Assembly (NCBI GenBank): GCA_015075005.1
Contig: JABTVC010000001.1
Coordinates: 434,001 to 498,000, forward strand
Length of the DNA stretch: 64,000 nt
Source of the DNA: Planctomycetia bacterium
Lineage (GTDB): Bacteria > Planctomycetota > Brocadiia > Brocadiales > Brocadiaceae
Reading direction: 5' to 3'
Below, in pieces: positions 38,136-47,751 of the stretch. The position numbers and the translations under genes are program-made. The stretch's first letter is position 1. Every line of letters starts with the position of its first letter. The notes below the pieces were generated by a model. It made no database searches. It was not told where the DNA came from and saw nothing but the letters and a program-made list of their open reading frames with translations.

Positions 38136-39467
38136 ATGAAAACGCAGTTAGAGCTCGCACGCGCGGGTATGATAACGGAAGCCATGAAAGAGGCGGCTGT
38201 CTACGATGACGTTTCTCCGGAATTTATCCGTGAAGGTATTGCTAAGGGACAGATCGTTATCTACGGAAACCCAAACAGAAAAGCCCGCGTCGTGGGCATT
38301 GGTAAAGGACTTAAGACAAAGGTAAATGCCAGTATCGGTACCTCACCTGATATCGTTGATATTGACATGGAGGTAAAAAAGGCACAAACCGCAGAAAAAT
38401 ATGGCGCCGACACCCTGATGGAACTTTCAACTGGTGGAGATCTAACCAAGATAAGAAGACGCGTGTTAGACTCCATTTCTCTCACGGTAGGCACCGTACC
38501 CCTTTATCAGGCAGCCATCGAAACCAACAAGAAAAAAGGTTCTGTCGTACATATGGAAGCAGATTTCCTCTTTGATGTTATTGAACAACAGGCAGAAGAG
38601 GGGATTGGCTTTATGGCGATCCACTGCGGGATCAACCTCATAACGCTTGAACGGCTCAGGAAACAAGGGTATCGCTATGGCGGACTTGTCAGTCGTGGTG
38701 GTTCCTTTCTGACGGCCTGGATGAACCACAACAAGAAAGAGAATCCCCTCTATGAACAGATCGACCGCCTCATCGATATCATGAAAAAGCACGATGTCAT
38801 CCTCAGCCTTGGAAACGGTCTGAGGGCTGGTGCCATCCACGACAGCACCGACCGTGCCCAGATACAGGAACTCATTATCAACTCTGAAATCGCCGAATAT
38901 GCCCAAAGCAAGGGCGTACAGATTATTGTGGAAGGACCAGGACACATACCCATTGATGAAATCGAGGCTAATGTAATTATTCAAAAGAGGCTCAGCAATA
39001 ATGCCCCATTTTATATGCTTGGGCCGATTACCACCGATGTTGCCCCCGGCTATGATCACATCTCATCGGCCATAGGTGCGGCCTTGTCGTCGTGTTATGG
39101 GGCCGATTTTATCTGTTATGTCACACCACCAGAGCACCTGGCCCTCCCCGGACCGGATGACGTGCGCGAAGGTGTCATGGCAGCCCGTATCGCCGCCCAT
39201 GTAGGTGACATGGTTAAATTAAAAGACAAGGCAAAGAATTTAGACCTGAAGATGGGCATTGCCCGCAGGGATTTGGACTGGAAGACCCAGTATGAAACAG
39301 CCATCACCAAGGAACGTGCGCAGGAGATCCGCAATGGCCGTCCCCCTATGGATGAAGATACGTGTACCATGTGTGGCAGCCTGTGTTCGCTAAAGGGTGT
39401 CATGAAATACTACGAGCAGGACCTCGAGAAAAGCCGCAAAAAAAGCGTAACCACCGCGGCATTTTAA
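38136..39467 (+). CDS. thiC: Phosphomethylpyrimidine synthase ThiC (or BzaF-like paralogue)
   Basis: 443 residues. ThiC segments are present: N-A-S-I-G-T-S-P (about 65), D-T-L-M-E-L-S-T-G-G-D (about 90), S-R-G-G-S-F-L (about 189), and the cluster-binding C-T-M-C-G-S-L-C (about 413). It is a noncanonical radical SAM enzyme that turns aminoimidazole ribotide into the thiamine pyrimidine. The cysteine motif has three residues in the second gap, as in short ThiC proteins and the related 5-hydroxybenzimidazole synthase BzaF, so the paralogue cannot be excluded. No TPP riboswitch is visible in the 250-base leader. TTTGGAG lies 8 bases before the ATG. Confidence 0.9.
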   Translation: MKTQLELARAGMITEAMKEAAVYDDVSPEFIREGIAKGQIVIYGNPNRKARVVGIGKGLKTKVNASIGTSPDIVDIDMEVKKAQTAEKYGADTLMELSTGGDLTKIRRRVLDSISLTVGTVPLYQAAIETNKKKGSVVHMEADFLFDVIEQQAEEGIGFMAIHCGINLITLERLRKQGYRYGGLVSRGGSFLTAWMNHNKKENPLYEQIDRLIDIMKKHDVILSLGNGLRAGAIHDSTDRAQIQELIINSEIAEYAQSKGVQIIVEGPGHIPIDEIEANVIIQKRLSNNAPFYMLGPITTDVAPGYDHISSAIGAALSSCYGADFICYVTPPEHLALPGPDDVREGVMAARIAAHVGDMVKLKDKAKNLDLKMGIARRDLDWKTQYETAITKERAQEIRNGRPPMDEDTCTMCGSLCSLKGVMKYYEQDLEKSRKKSVTTAAF

Positions 39468-39507
39468 AGTGAACATGAACAAGGGATAAACATCTTTTAA
39501 AGAATCA

Positions 39508-39699
39508 TTGAAATCGGATGGTTATGTTGCTTATCCTTTAGGTGTAAAGGGTGTTGTCGTTGGTCAAGGCGAAACATATGAAGAAGTCCTTTCGGATGTG
39601 AAATCTGCAATTCGTTTTCATATTGAATCTTTTGGAGAAGATGTTTTTGTAATTGACCCACCAATTCTTGAAGCTTTTGTTGCAGAGGCAGGGGTATAA
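39508..39699 (+). CDS. hicB: HicB-type antitoxin, 5' end doubtful
   Basis: 63 residues with the partial RNase-H-like fold of HicB: D-G-Y-V-A-Y-P-L-G-V-K-G-V-V-V-G-Q-G-E-T-Y-E-E then an amphipathic helix. The usual first dozen residues (M-x-x-x-V-x-V-E-K) are missing and the only start is TTG at 39508 without a ribosome site. HicB neutralises HicA. The gene is followed 5 bases later by a cut-down hicA, in the less common hicB-hicA order. Confidence 0.6.
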   Translation: MKSDGYVAYPLGVKGVVVGQGETYEEVLSDVKSAIRFHIESFGEDVFVIDPPILEAFVAEAGV

Positions 39700-39704
39700 G
39701 AGGA

Positions 39705-39848
39705 ATGCCTAAATTCCCGGTTGATGCATCAAAACAGAGGGTGGTTAAATCCTTAGAGAGTTTAGGATTCAATATAGTAATACCTGTGCCAATCAATGAT
39801 ATCTTTGGCTCACCAGAGGAGTGGGAACGCTTATTGATAGATCCGTGA
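39705..39848 (+). pseudogene. hicA: HicA-type toxin, truncated
   Basis: ATG at 39705 with AGAGGA upstream opens PKFPVDASKQRVVKSLESLG, the HicA double-stranded RNA-binding start, up to F-N-I-V. The catalytic region with the conserved His (normally R-E-G-x-H) is replaced by an unrelated I-P-V-P-I-N-D-I-F-G-S-P-E-E-W tail that stops at 39846. It cannot be an active mRNA-cutting toxin. Confidence 0.65.
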
Positions 39849-39927
39849 AGCCAGAAATTCCCGTATTACCTGTCCCCTTGTGGAGGAGGATCAAAGTGAT
39901 GGTTCTTTTCGTACCAATAGTGTACAT

Positions 39928-41118
39928 CTATTCTTTTTTTGTATAGGGAAATACCCTTGCAAAGACCGCCTTGAGATATCTACCCTCAGGAAAGATGGTG
40001 GAAAAAGGGTGATCAGGAGATGCACCGCTAACCCGAAAGATTTGTAACACGACTCCAGCCTCCGCAGCGGAGCGGGTCAGGATGGAAAGAAAGTCCATTT
40101 CCGATATGAGACCTGAGCAAGAACATGTCAGCAGGATGCCACCCGGACTAACGACCTGCATGCCAAGCTTGTTGATATCCCCGTAGGTTCGATGCGCCCG
40201 GCTGATCTCTTCGGTACATCCGGCAAGTTTTGACGGATCAAGGATCACAATATCCGCTTGCATACCCTTGCTGATCATCATACGCAGATGATCGAACACA
40301 TTAGCGTGCTGAAACGTTACTTTTACCGAGTTGAGTTGCGCATTTTCCCGGGCTGTTTCCAATGCTTTTTCATCCAGGTCTATTGCAGCAGACGACTTTG
40401 CACCAGCCAGCATTGCAGAAATGGCAAATCCGCCCGTGTAGCAAAAACAATCGAGCACCTCCCTGCCGTTGCAGTACTGCGACAGGGTAAACCGATTCTC
40501 ACGCTGATCAAGGAAAAATCCCGTTTTATGTCCCGTTTTGAGATTCACCTTCATTCTCAAAAGGTTTTCCCTGATTTCTAAAAAATCAGGGCCGGGGTAA
40601 GCCCTGGCAACCCTTGAAAAATCAGCCCCCTCCTTAACGGCAATTCGTTCATCCGGACGAACAACAATCCGGCTGCCGGGATAAAGGGACTGTAAAGACG
40701 ATACGATCCATTCCATGATTCCGATATAGCCGGCAGAATATGGTTCTACGACAAATACATCAGCGAACTTGTCAATAATCAAGCCCGACAGGCCATCGGC
40801 CTCTCCGTGTACCAGCCGATAGCAATTAGAAGTTCTGTGAATTCCCAGAATTTCCTCACGAAGTATCTTTGCCTGTTCAAATTTCTTGAAAAAGAACTCG
40901 CTTCCCAGCATTTCAGAGGCATTCCCGGTTAGCAAACGAATACCAATATTACTTTTATAATTGTAGATGCCTCTGCCAATAAAACTCCCTTCCCTGGAAA
41001 TTACCTCAACCAGGCTGCCTGGTTGAAGGCGTTGTTGAGGATGGCGGATCATTCTGCTGAATATCCATGGATGGAGTGAGTTTCTTTTGGCCTTTAGTGA
41101 GATTACCGGTAGTTCCAT
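39928..41118 (-). CDS. rlmI: RlmI-like 23S rRNA (cytosine-5)-methyltransferase
   Basis: 396 residues: an N-terminal PUA domain (about 1-75, H-P-W-I-F, F-I-G-R-G-I-Y-N), a linker beta-hairpin, and a Rossmann methyltransferase with L-D-C-F-C-Y-T-G-G-F (SAM site, about 225), D-L-D-E-K-A-L (about 250) and I-L-D-P-S-K-L-A-G (about 298), plus T-C-S-C-S with the catalytic Cys (about 338). The D-Q-R-E-N-R motif before the SAM site is typical. It would methylate one cytosine of 23S rRNA. The gene is alone, tail to tail with hicA. Confidence 0.88.
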   Translation of the reverse strand: MELPVISLKAKRNSLHPWIFSRMIRHPQQRLQPGSLVEVISREGSFIGRGIYNYKSNIGIRLLTGNASEMLGSEFFFKKFEQAKILREEILGIHRTSNCYRLVHGEADGLSGLIIDKFADVFVVEPYSAGYIGIMEWIVSSLQSLYPGSRIVVRPDERIAVKEGADFSRVARAYPGPDFLEIRENLLRMKVNLKTGHKTGFFLDQRENRFTLSQYCNGREVLDCFCYTGGFAISAMLAGAKSSAAIDLDEKALETARENAQLNSVKVTFQHANVFDHLRMMISKGMQADIVILDPSKLAGCTEEISRAHRTYGDINKLGMQVVSPGGILLTCSCSGLISEMDFLSILTRSAAEAGVVLQIFRVSGASPDHPFSTIFPEGRYLKAVFARVFPYTKKE

Positions 41119-41321
41119 ACTGTAATTGACCCTTAAAATGTTTTTTGTGTAATTCTTAGGAGTAATGGTTTTGTGCCGCGAGTTACGGATTTCAAGCTGG
41201 AAAGTCCCCTCTTGGTATGGGTTAGGGGCATACGCATCAACCTAACATTTACTAAAAAACGAGCAGTTAGAGCAAAGGAGAAGTAAAAAATAGTAAATTT
41301 TCAATGTGAGATTAATTTTTT

Positions 41322-41984
41322 GGTTCTTCTCCAAATCAGATAGTCCAGAACAACGGTCAAATAGCGCTGTCCCTTCTTAACAGAGATTTCGTCTACTGCC
41401 AGTATGCGAAGATGCTGATAGTCAGTCTGCGCGTATTGTCGTTCCAGAAAAACTTATCGATTGCTTTTACTGTTTTCCAGTTCATTCCAAAATGTTTTGC
41501 AACTTCGGTAATGGTTAACATTTTACACAGTTCGTGAATATACGCTGCTAAACGATGCGTAACACGACTGTAAGGTTGAAAAACCTAAGTCTTCAACTAC
41601 GATTCGATTGCATGACTCACAGGCTATCTTACGATACGAACAATTTATCCATACGCGAACAGAACCAAGATTCATATCCCGCAAAGCTCGTTTGTCGTGA
41701 CGATAAATGCGCTGTGCTTTGCTGCTGCCACACATGACATATTGGGTGAAATCGTTCATCGGGTACTGCAGGGCTAAGCTGGGATAACTCAGCATCAGAA
41801 AAACAGTTTGTTTTAGTAATTCTTACCCGCTGAAAAGGAAATAGGGTAATATACTTAACGTGGACATTGCTGGGCCTCCTGTAAATAAGTTATATATCGG
41901 TATAGGAAAACACAAATGTCCACTCTTTTCAATGATTTAATGAAATTTCTCCTCAATTTCTATTGACTAATTTGGAGAAGAACC
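41322..41984 (-). mobile_element. Internally deleted ISL3-type derivative with matching ends
   Basis: On the minus strand it begins with GGTTCTTCTCCAAATTAG, reads colinearly with the first 640 bases of the element at 26896 (transposase N-terminus, D-E-I-S-V-K-K-G), then jumps at C-T-A-T-C-T-G straight into ATTTGGAGAAGAACC. Both ends therefore carry the terminal repeat, although two thirds of the transposase is missing. The element is 663 bases and looks like a non-autonomous form. It is downstream of phoU. Confidence 0.85.
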
Positions 41985-42080
41985 AGAATTTTAATATTTC
42001 GCCCTTGCAGCCTGAAGCAGCAGGAAAGAGGCTTGCGGTCTTGAAAATTGAGCTGATTTTCGGAAGCAATCACAGCCAGA

Positions 42081-42746
42081 CTAATACTTCGACACATTTA
42101 TCTCTTCCATCTTCCCTGTGACCATAAATACAATCCTTTCAGCAATATTGGTAACCCTGTCCGCAATACGTTCCAGATTATGGGACACCCAGATGAGATA
42201 GGTAGCCATGTGGATTATTCTTGGATTCTCCATCATGAGTACCAGGAGCTCCCGATAAATCTGGTCATGAAGGGCATCTACCTGATCGTCTTCATTACAG
42301 ATGCGTCTTGCCAATTCCGTATTCCTATCGACAAATGCCTTAAGACAGGTATCAAGCATAGATAGCCCTATGTCTGCCATCCTGGGGATATCGATCAGGG
42401 GCTTCACCAATGGCTCGTCACCCATCAAAATGTTTATCTTGGCAATCCCCCCTGCATGGTCACCCATACGTTCGAGATCGGTTACTATGCTTAATATAGA
42501 GGTCAACGTCCTTAGATCAACGGCCATGGGCTGTTGTGTGGCAATAAGTGCAATGCACTGTTCTTCTATATCAAACCGTTTCTTATTTATCAGCAGGTCG
42601 TTTTTTACGATCTCTTTGGATGTATTTATATCCCTTTTCCGGAGTGACTCCACAGATTTTTTTATGGCATGTGCTACCATATCCCCCATGAGCAATACTT
42701 CATTCTCCAGCTTTATTAGTGCCTTGTGATAGGCCTCGCGTGTCAT
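42081..42746 (-). CDS. phoU: Phosphate-specific transport regulator PhoU
   Basis: 221 residues, all helical, with two PhoU repeats (about 15-100 and 118-205). Metal-binding E-R-M-G-D-H-A (about 92) and L-E-R-I-A-D-R-V-T-N (about 192) match the family. PhoU links the PstSCAB transporter to the PhoR sensor and lowers phosphate uptake when phosphate is plentiful. It is the last gene of the right-arm pst operon, 144 bases after pstB, and has no counterpart on the left arm. Confidence 0.95.
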   Translation of the reverse strand: MTREAYHKALIKLENEVLLMGDMVAHAIKKSVESLRKRDINTSKEIVKNDLLINKKRFDIEEQCIALIATQQPMAVDLRTLTSILSIVTDLERMGDHAGGIAKINILMGDEPLVKPLIDIPRMADIGLSMLDTCLKAFVDRNTELARRICNEDDQVDALHDQIYRELLVLMMENPRIIHMATYLIWVSHNLERIADRVTNIAERIVFMVTGKMEEINVSKY

Positions 42747-42890
42747 AATTTCTCCCTGTGAAAAAGAGATGTAAGTGTTGATTTTCTCTTCGAACTCAAA
42801 CGTTAAATCTTCCTACTTTACACCATTCTTAACTCCTGGAAGATTATTATTTATGCTTTATTCTTTTTTAAATTCTTCTGTATAATTTTC

Positions 42891-43670
42891 CTAACCAAAC
42901 CTTCCAGTAATATAGTCCTCCGTCTGTTTTTCGCGAGGATTTGTGAATATCTCAGTGGTGATGTCATATTCAATAAGTTTACCCATCATAAAGAAACCTG
43001 TGTGATCTGATATCCTGCCTGCCTGCTGCATGTTATGCGTAACGATAATAACGGTGTAATCTTTTTTCAGTTCGACCAGCATATCCTCTATCTTGGCTGT
43101 GGCGATTGGATCGAGGGCGGAACACGGTTCGTCAAGCAGTATAATCTCAGGTTCTGTGGCTATTGCCCTGGCAATACAAATCCGCTGTTGCTGACCTCCG
43201 GAAAGATCAAGGGCATTTACACGGAGTCTATCCTTCACTTCATCCCAAAGTGCGGCCTTTTTCAGGGCGTTTTCGCAAATATCGTCCAGGGTATTTTTTT
43301 TATTGATACCCTGAACACGGGGGCCGTATACCACATTTTCGTAAATGGTTTTTGGAAATGGATTCGGCTTCTGAAAGACCATGCCAACCTTTTTTCTGAG
43401 CTCTGTAATATCAACGGTATGGGCATAGATGTCCTGTCCGTCTATCTTAATACTCCCTTCGATCGTCACATTATCTATGATGTCGTTCATCCGGTTTAAG
43501 CACCGAATCAAGGTAGACTTCCCGCACCCGGACGGTCCGATAAAGGCGGTTATCTTTTTTTTGGAAATATCAAGATTTATCCCTTTCAGCGCCTTTGTCT
43601 TGCCATAATAAAGGTTCAGATCGTTGATAGTAACTATCGGCTCAGTGACTTTTATTTTCTCATATTCCAT
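42891..43670 (-). CDS. pstB: Phosphate import ATP-binding protein PstB
   Basis: 259 residues: Walker [10 protein letters not shown] (about 43-51), Q-loop V-F-Q-K-P-N-P-F-P (about 98), signature L-S-G-G-Q-Q-Q-R (about 158) and Walker [14 protein letters not shown] (about 178). It drives the PstC-PstA channel. It follows pstA at 32 bases. Only one copy exists in the window. Confidence 0.96.
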   Translation of the reverse strand: MEYEKIKVTEPIVTINDLNLYYGKTKALKGINLDISKKKITAFIGPSGCGKSTLIRCLNRMNDIIDNVTIEGSIKIDGQDIYAHTVDITELRKKVGMVFQKPNPFPKTIYENVVYGPRVQGINKKNTLDDICENALKKAALWDEVKDRLRVNALDLSGGQQQRICIARAIATEPEIILLDEPCSALDPIATAKIEDMLVELKKDYTVIIVTHNMQQAGRISDHTGFFMMGKLIEYDITTEIFTNPREKQTEDYITGRFG

Positions 43671-43702
43671 AATAGTTCACCTTAGGGTATTCACAGAATT
43701 TT

Positions 43703-45301
43703 TTACATCGACCCTGTACTATACCATTTTTTCAGCTTATTTCTCACTACGATAGCCGTAAGATTCAGCACAAGCACCGTAAAAAGCAAAGCAAGGGTTG
43801 TGGCATAAACCATGGGAATGGCTGCCTCTACATTGGGCGATTGGAATCCGACATCATAGATATGAAATCCCAGGTGCATGAATTTTCTTTCCAAATGGAT
43901 AAAAGGGAAGTGACCATCCATCGGAAGTGACGGCGCCAGCTTAACGACGCCCGTAATCATGAGGGGCGCAACCTCTCCGGCGGCCCTTGCCATGGCCAGA
44001 ATTGTGCCGGTAAGTATACCCGGGGTTGCCTGGGGAAGCACTACCCTCCACAGGGTTTCAATCTTTGTGGCGCCGAGCGCATAAGAACCCTCTCGCAGGG
44101 ATATGGGAACGGCAGACAATCCCTCTTCCGTTGCTACGACGACTACCGGTACCGTCATGAGCGCCAGGGTAAGCGACGCCCACAGAATACCACCCGTTCC
44201 AAATGTAGGGGTTGGTAAGGCATCCGGAAAAAACAGATTGTCTATACCCCCGCCAATAAAATATATGAAAAACCCAAGACCGAATACCCCAAAGACAATT
44301 GAAGGAACGCCTGCAAGATTACTCACGGATATCCGAACCAGTCTGGCAATAAAACTATCGCGGGCATATTCTTTGAGATATACCGCGGTCAACACACCAA
44401 GTGGGACAACCGCAATACTCATGATCAGCACCAGCATAACCGTTCCAAAAATTGCGGGGAAGACCCCTCCCTCCGTGTTGGCCTCTCTCGGTTCTCCCCA
44501 TATAAATTCCCAGAACTTTGCTATATAAAAACTCATTTTGGCAAAAAACCCCATTTTATTTGGTGCATAGACGCGGATGATCTGAAAAACGGGCATGATT
44601 TTTTCTCTCCCATCGGCAAGAAGCACAACAACCTCTTTTTCTCTCGCCGTTGTATAAAGGGCGGTAAGAGTATCTTCCTTTTCCCGATATTTCCTTTCAA
44701 GGTTATTCATCCTTGTTTTTACCGTTGCAAGTTTATTTTGAATTTTTTCAGATGGTTGCAACCTCTCGAGATGCTTCGACTCAAGACGACATTTTTCCAT
44801 CTGGTAGTTTATATTACCAATTTCCTTTTTTTCAACGTGCCGTATCTGTTTAAAAAGTGTTTGGCTTTTTTCCAGCAAAGGCATCATGACTTCCAGTCTC
44901 TGGGGTTTGACGGCGCCGTCCTGCCTCAAACCTTTTAAAAAGCCATACATATTACCCCATTCACGCCTCTCAAAAACCAGGGTATCAGCAGGATATTCCC
45001 AGGACACAATGTCTGCATCATCAATCCAGGTGAAGTCAAGGCCATTTACGTCCCTGTTCCCTATCTTCAATTTCGTCCGAAAGGAGCCCTTCTGGTGGGG
45101 GATAGACTCCCGTTTTGCAATTTCTCCTAAAGCTACGGTACCATCGTAAAGCGTAACCCTGACGACCTTACGAGGCCAGAATATGCCAAACCCATTTACC
45201 ATAATGAGTACAACTAATCCGCAAATCATCAGGAGGCAGATGGTCAGAGTTCCTGCCGTCAACCATATATAAGGATTCCCGGTCCGAATAAATTTTTTCA
45301 T
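43703..45301 (-). CDS. pstA: Phosphate permease PstA with large periplasmic coiled-coil domain
   Basis: 532 residues, about 240 more than a typical PstA. After an N-terminal helix (14-40) comes a periplasmic domain (about 45-270) containing a long charged coiled coil (about 150-215). The ABC permease part (about 285-530) has S-A-V-P-I-S-L-R-E-G-S-Y-A-L-G-A-T as its EAA-type loop. The ATG overlaps the pstC stop by four bases. The extra domain is also present in the left copy, where it is broken. Confidence 0.93.
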   Translation of the reverse strand: MKKFIRTGNPYIWLTAGTLTICLLMICGLVVLIMVNGFGIFWPRKVVRVTLYDGTVALGEIAKRESIPHQKGSFRTKLKIGNRDVNGLDFTWIDDADIVSWEYPADTLVFERREWGNMYGFLKGLRQDGAVKPQRLEVMMPLLEKSQTLFKQIRHVEKKEIGNINYQMEKCRLESKHLERLQPSEKIQNKLATVKTRMNNLERKYREKEDTLTALYTTAREKEVVVLLADGREKIMPVFQIIRVYAPNKMGFFAKMSFYIAKFWEFIWGEPREANTEGGVFPAIFGTVMLVLIMSIAVVPLGVLTAVYLKEYARDSFIARLVRISVSNLAGVPSIVFGVFGLGFFIYFIGGGIDNLFFPDALPTPTFGTGGILWASLTLALMTVPVVVVATEEGLSAVPISLREGSYALGATKIETLWRVVLPQATPGILTGTILAMARAAGEVAPLMITGVVKLAPSLPMDGHFPFIHLERKFMHLGFHIYDVGFQSPNVEAAIPMVYATTLALLFTVLVLNLTAIVVRNKLKKWYSTGSM

Positions 45302-47748
45302 AGTTTACTATACCGTAACTTCATCCTGTGCCTTACCATTTCGGCAAAGGTATTAACAATGAAGGTTGTTATAAAAAGAAGCAGTGCAGCGAGAAAAAGC
45401 ACCCGGTAAAGCGTTCCTCCAATAGGTGCTTCGGGTATTTCTACTGCTATGTTTGCTGAAAGCGCACGAAAGCCATTAAACAAATTCCAGTCTATGATGG
45501 GTGTATTTCCGGTGGCCATAAGAACGATCATCGTCTCTCCCACCACCCTTCCAAAACCAATCATAATGGCTGAAAAAATTCCCGGGCTTGCAGTTGGGAG
45601 AATGATCCTGACAGCCGTCTGCCATGGAGTTGCTCCAAGCGCCAGCGAGGCCGAGCGAAGGCTGTTGGGGACATTGCTCATGGCATCTTCTGATATGGTA
45701 TAGATAAGGGGTATTACGGCAAACCCCATGGCAATGCCCACGAGAACAGCATTCCTTTGATCGTACTCTAAGCCAAGAACATTTGCAAACCATGCCCTGT
45801 AATCCCCGTTAAGAAGGAGGGACTCATAGACACCCCCAAGCTGGATAGACACAAATACAGCGCCGATGATAAAAGGTATCAAAAACAATGCCTCTATCCC
45901 ATGCCTGTACCGGCCTTTTCCAAAGGCAGGCAGAATCTTCCAGATCGAAAGAGCTATTACAATAGAGAGCAGAATAAAAAACGGCATGATAATGATTGCA
46001 GGAAATATCCTTTCCAGCAACGGCGCAAGCCACAGGCCGGCAAGGAAACCCAGGATGACGCTGGGAAGCGCCGCCATGATCTCGATAACCGGTTTTATTA
46101 TTTTCAAGGAATTATGAAGAAACTGGGATGTGTAGAGCGCGGCAAGGATGCTAACAGGTACAGCGATGATCAGTGCGTATACCGTACCCTTGATAGTGCC
46201 AAAGATTAGTGGCACAAGGCTCAACTTTGGTTCAAAGTCATCAGTCCCTCCCGTGGACTGCCAGACAAATTCCGGTTTTTCATAACCCTCATACCATACC
46301 GGCCCGAACAGGGTTTTTAAGGTAATTTCCGGGTGCGGGTTTGAAATGTTCCACTGGAATAAATGGCCATGAGAATCAGCCGCAAGAATACCATTGGCCT
46401 TTGGTGAAAAGGCAAGCGCTGCAGGCAGAGATTTTGTCTCGAGGTTTAAACGTGTCTGTTCAGAAGTTGCGTGGCTGAGGTGTATCGTTCCGTCTGTTGC
46501 CGCTGTCACAAAGCCCTTGTCTCTCATTGAGGGAGCAATAGCAATAACCGGTGCGTTATGCGATTTCAGGGTATGAATCTTTTTCAGGGCCCAACCGGAA
46601 GGCGATACCGCATCCCTTACCTGCATCCAGATATTCACGCTGCCATATTGGTCTCCAACGACAAGGGAGATGTCCCCCAGTAAAAAACCCAAGGCAGTGA
46701 CCGCCTTGTCAGACACCCTTACCATTTCTGCAAGAAATGGGTTTTCCCTGTCCTGCACATTTATATGAAATATCTCGCCTGAAGAAGTTCCAACATAAAG
46801 ATTTTCCATAAAAAGGTCGAGTGCCATCGAGGTTATCTCGATTTCATCTTTCTGCACTGACGAATGTAGTATTGAGGTACTTGCTACACGTGTTCCGGTA
46901 CGTTCGTGTTTTTCCTGCCCTCCCCCATTTCCCTTCTTTGCAAATGGGGTAATCTTGTCCTCGTATGATTTAAGTGAGGATTGGTCGAGGCTATGTTGTA
47001 CTATGAGACCGGTAATATCCTTCTTGATTTCCTTCTTTTCTCCTTCACCAAAGAGCGTCCTTTCGACCTCCGAAGATATGAGTATTAACCTGCCATCCAC
47101 GGTATGGACCGCTGTAACTGTCGCACTTCCATCTCCCCTGGATGTAATACAAGCGATCCCTTTTCCCTCATTGTTAGCTTGTACAGTTTCTGCTTCTGAT
47201 ATCTCAGGGAAAATCGTCCTTTTCCCATTGTCAAACGACTCAGAAAAGTTGACAGATACCGTTAAAATCCTCCCGTCATTTGTTCCCAAAGCAATGCGAT
47301 TATTATCTTTGCTGACTGATGTTATAAAATTACGCTGCAGGCTTGTTTTTTGGGAAAAAGTTTCCACCTCCCCCTTATCCCCCCTTTGCGAAGGGGCGTG
47401 GGGGAGTAAATTCGTTACATTTTGTTGTGCTACGGAAGAACCATTAAGGCCTGCTATCTCACACCTCTTTAAAACCTCTCCATTTGAGAGAGAAATAAAC
47501 TCTATGATGCCATTATTATAGAGGGCAAAAGCGACATCCTGACGATCATCTTCTCCTACAGAGACTGCCTTACCCTGTAAGGCATACGTATTTTCTTTTG
47601 ATATCTTAGCCCCTGTGAGGAGTGGATAAACCTCCAGAAAGATAAAGAGAAACAAGGCAAGTACAACAAAGACGGTAGCTGCTCCACCGAGGGTAATTAA
47701 CCAGAAGCTGGCCCTGTCTGCAAACTTTCTTCTCTTCAAACTTCTCAT
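45298..47748 (-). CDS. pstC: Phosphate permease PstC with N-terminal periplasmic propeller-like domain
   Basis: 816 residues, more than twice the length of Escherichia coli PstC. One helix (about 18-42) precedes a periplasmic region (about 45-500) with repeated beta segments of WD40/propeller style (N-R-I-A-L-G-T-N-D-G-R-I, Y-V-G-T-S-S-G-E-I-F-H-I, V-V-G-D-Q-Y-G-S-V-N-I-W, F-V-T-A-A-T-D-G-T-I-H-L, I-L-A-A-D-S-H-G-H-L-F-Q-W). The permease (about 510-816) has the EAA loop S-N-V-P-N-S-L-R-S-A-S-L-A-L-G-A. It starts three bases after pstS. A 35-residue stretch near 110 comes from a palindromic DNA insert. Confidence 0.93.
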   Translation of the reverse strand: MRSLKRRKFADRASFWLITLGGAATVFVVLALFLFIFLEVYPLLTGAKISKENTYALQGKAVSVGEDDRQDVAFALYNNGIIEFISLSNGEVLKRCEIAGLNGSSVAQQNVTNLLPHAPSQRGDKGEVETFSQKTSLQRNFITSVSKDNNRIALGTNDGRILTVSVNFSESFDNGKRTIFPEISEAETVQANNEGKGIACITSRGDGSATVTAVHTVDGRLILISSEVERTLFGEGEKKEIKKDITGLIVQHSLDQSSLKSYEDKITPFAKKGNGGGQEKHERTGTRVASTSILHSSVQKDEIEITSMALDLFMENLYVGTSSGEIFHINVQDRENPFLAEMVRVSDKAVTALGFLLGDISLVVGDQYGSVNIWMQVRDAVSPSGWALKKIHTLKSHNAPVIAIAPSMRDKGFVTAATDGTIHLSHATSEQTRLNLETKSLPAALAFSPKANGILAADSHGHLFQWNISNPHPEITLKTLFGPVWYEGYEKPEFVWQSTGGTDDFEPKLSLVPLIFGTIKGTVYALIIAVPVSILAALYTSQFLHNSLKIIKPVIEIMAALPSVILGFLAGLWLAPLLERIFPAIIIMPFFILLSIVIALSIWKILPAFGKGRYRHGIEALFLIPFIIGAVFVSIQLGGVYESLLLNGDYRAWFANVLGLEYDQRNAVLVGIAMGFAVIPLIYTISEDAMSNVPNSLRSASLALGATPWQTAVRIILPTASPGIFSAIMIGFGRVVGETMIVLMATGNTPIIDWNLFNGFRALSANIAVEIPEAPIGGTLYRVLFLAALLLFITTFIVNTFAEMVRHRMKLRYSKL
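47320..47428 (-). repeat. In-frame palindromic insert within pstC
   Basis: About 105 bases absent from the left pstC copy. The core at 47368-47406 is CTCCCCC, CCCCTT, GCG, AAGGGG, GGGGAG in nested inverted order. It adds about 35 residues (including L-L-P-H-A-P-S-Q-R-G-D-K-G-E) without breaking the frame. The C-run/G-run design matches the dispersed hairpin at 8079-8102. Confidence 0.7.
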
Positions 47749-47751
47749 GTA

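Noticed and set aside
39508-39848. Working HicBA toxin-antitoxin system
   Set aside because: The toxin lacks its catalytic region and the antitoxin lacks its normal start.
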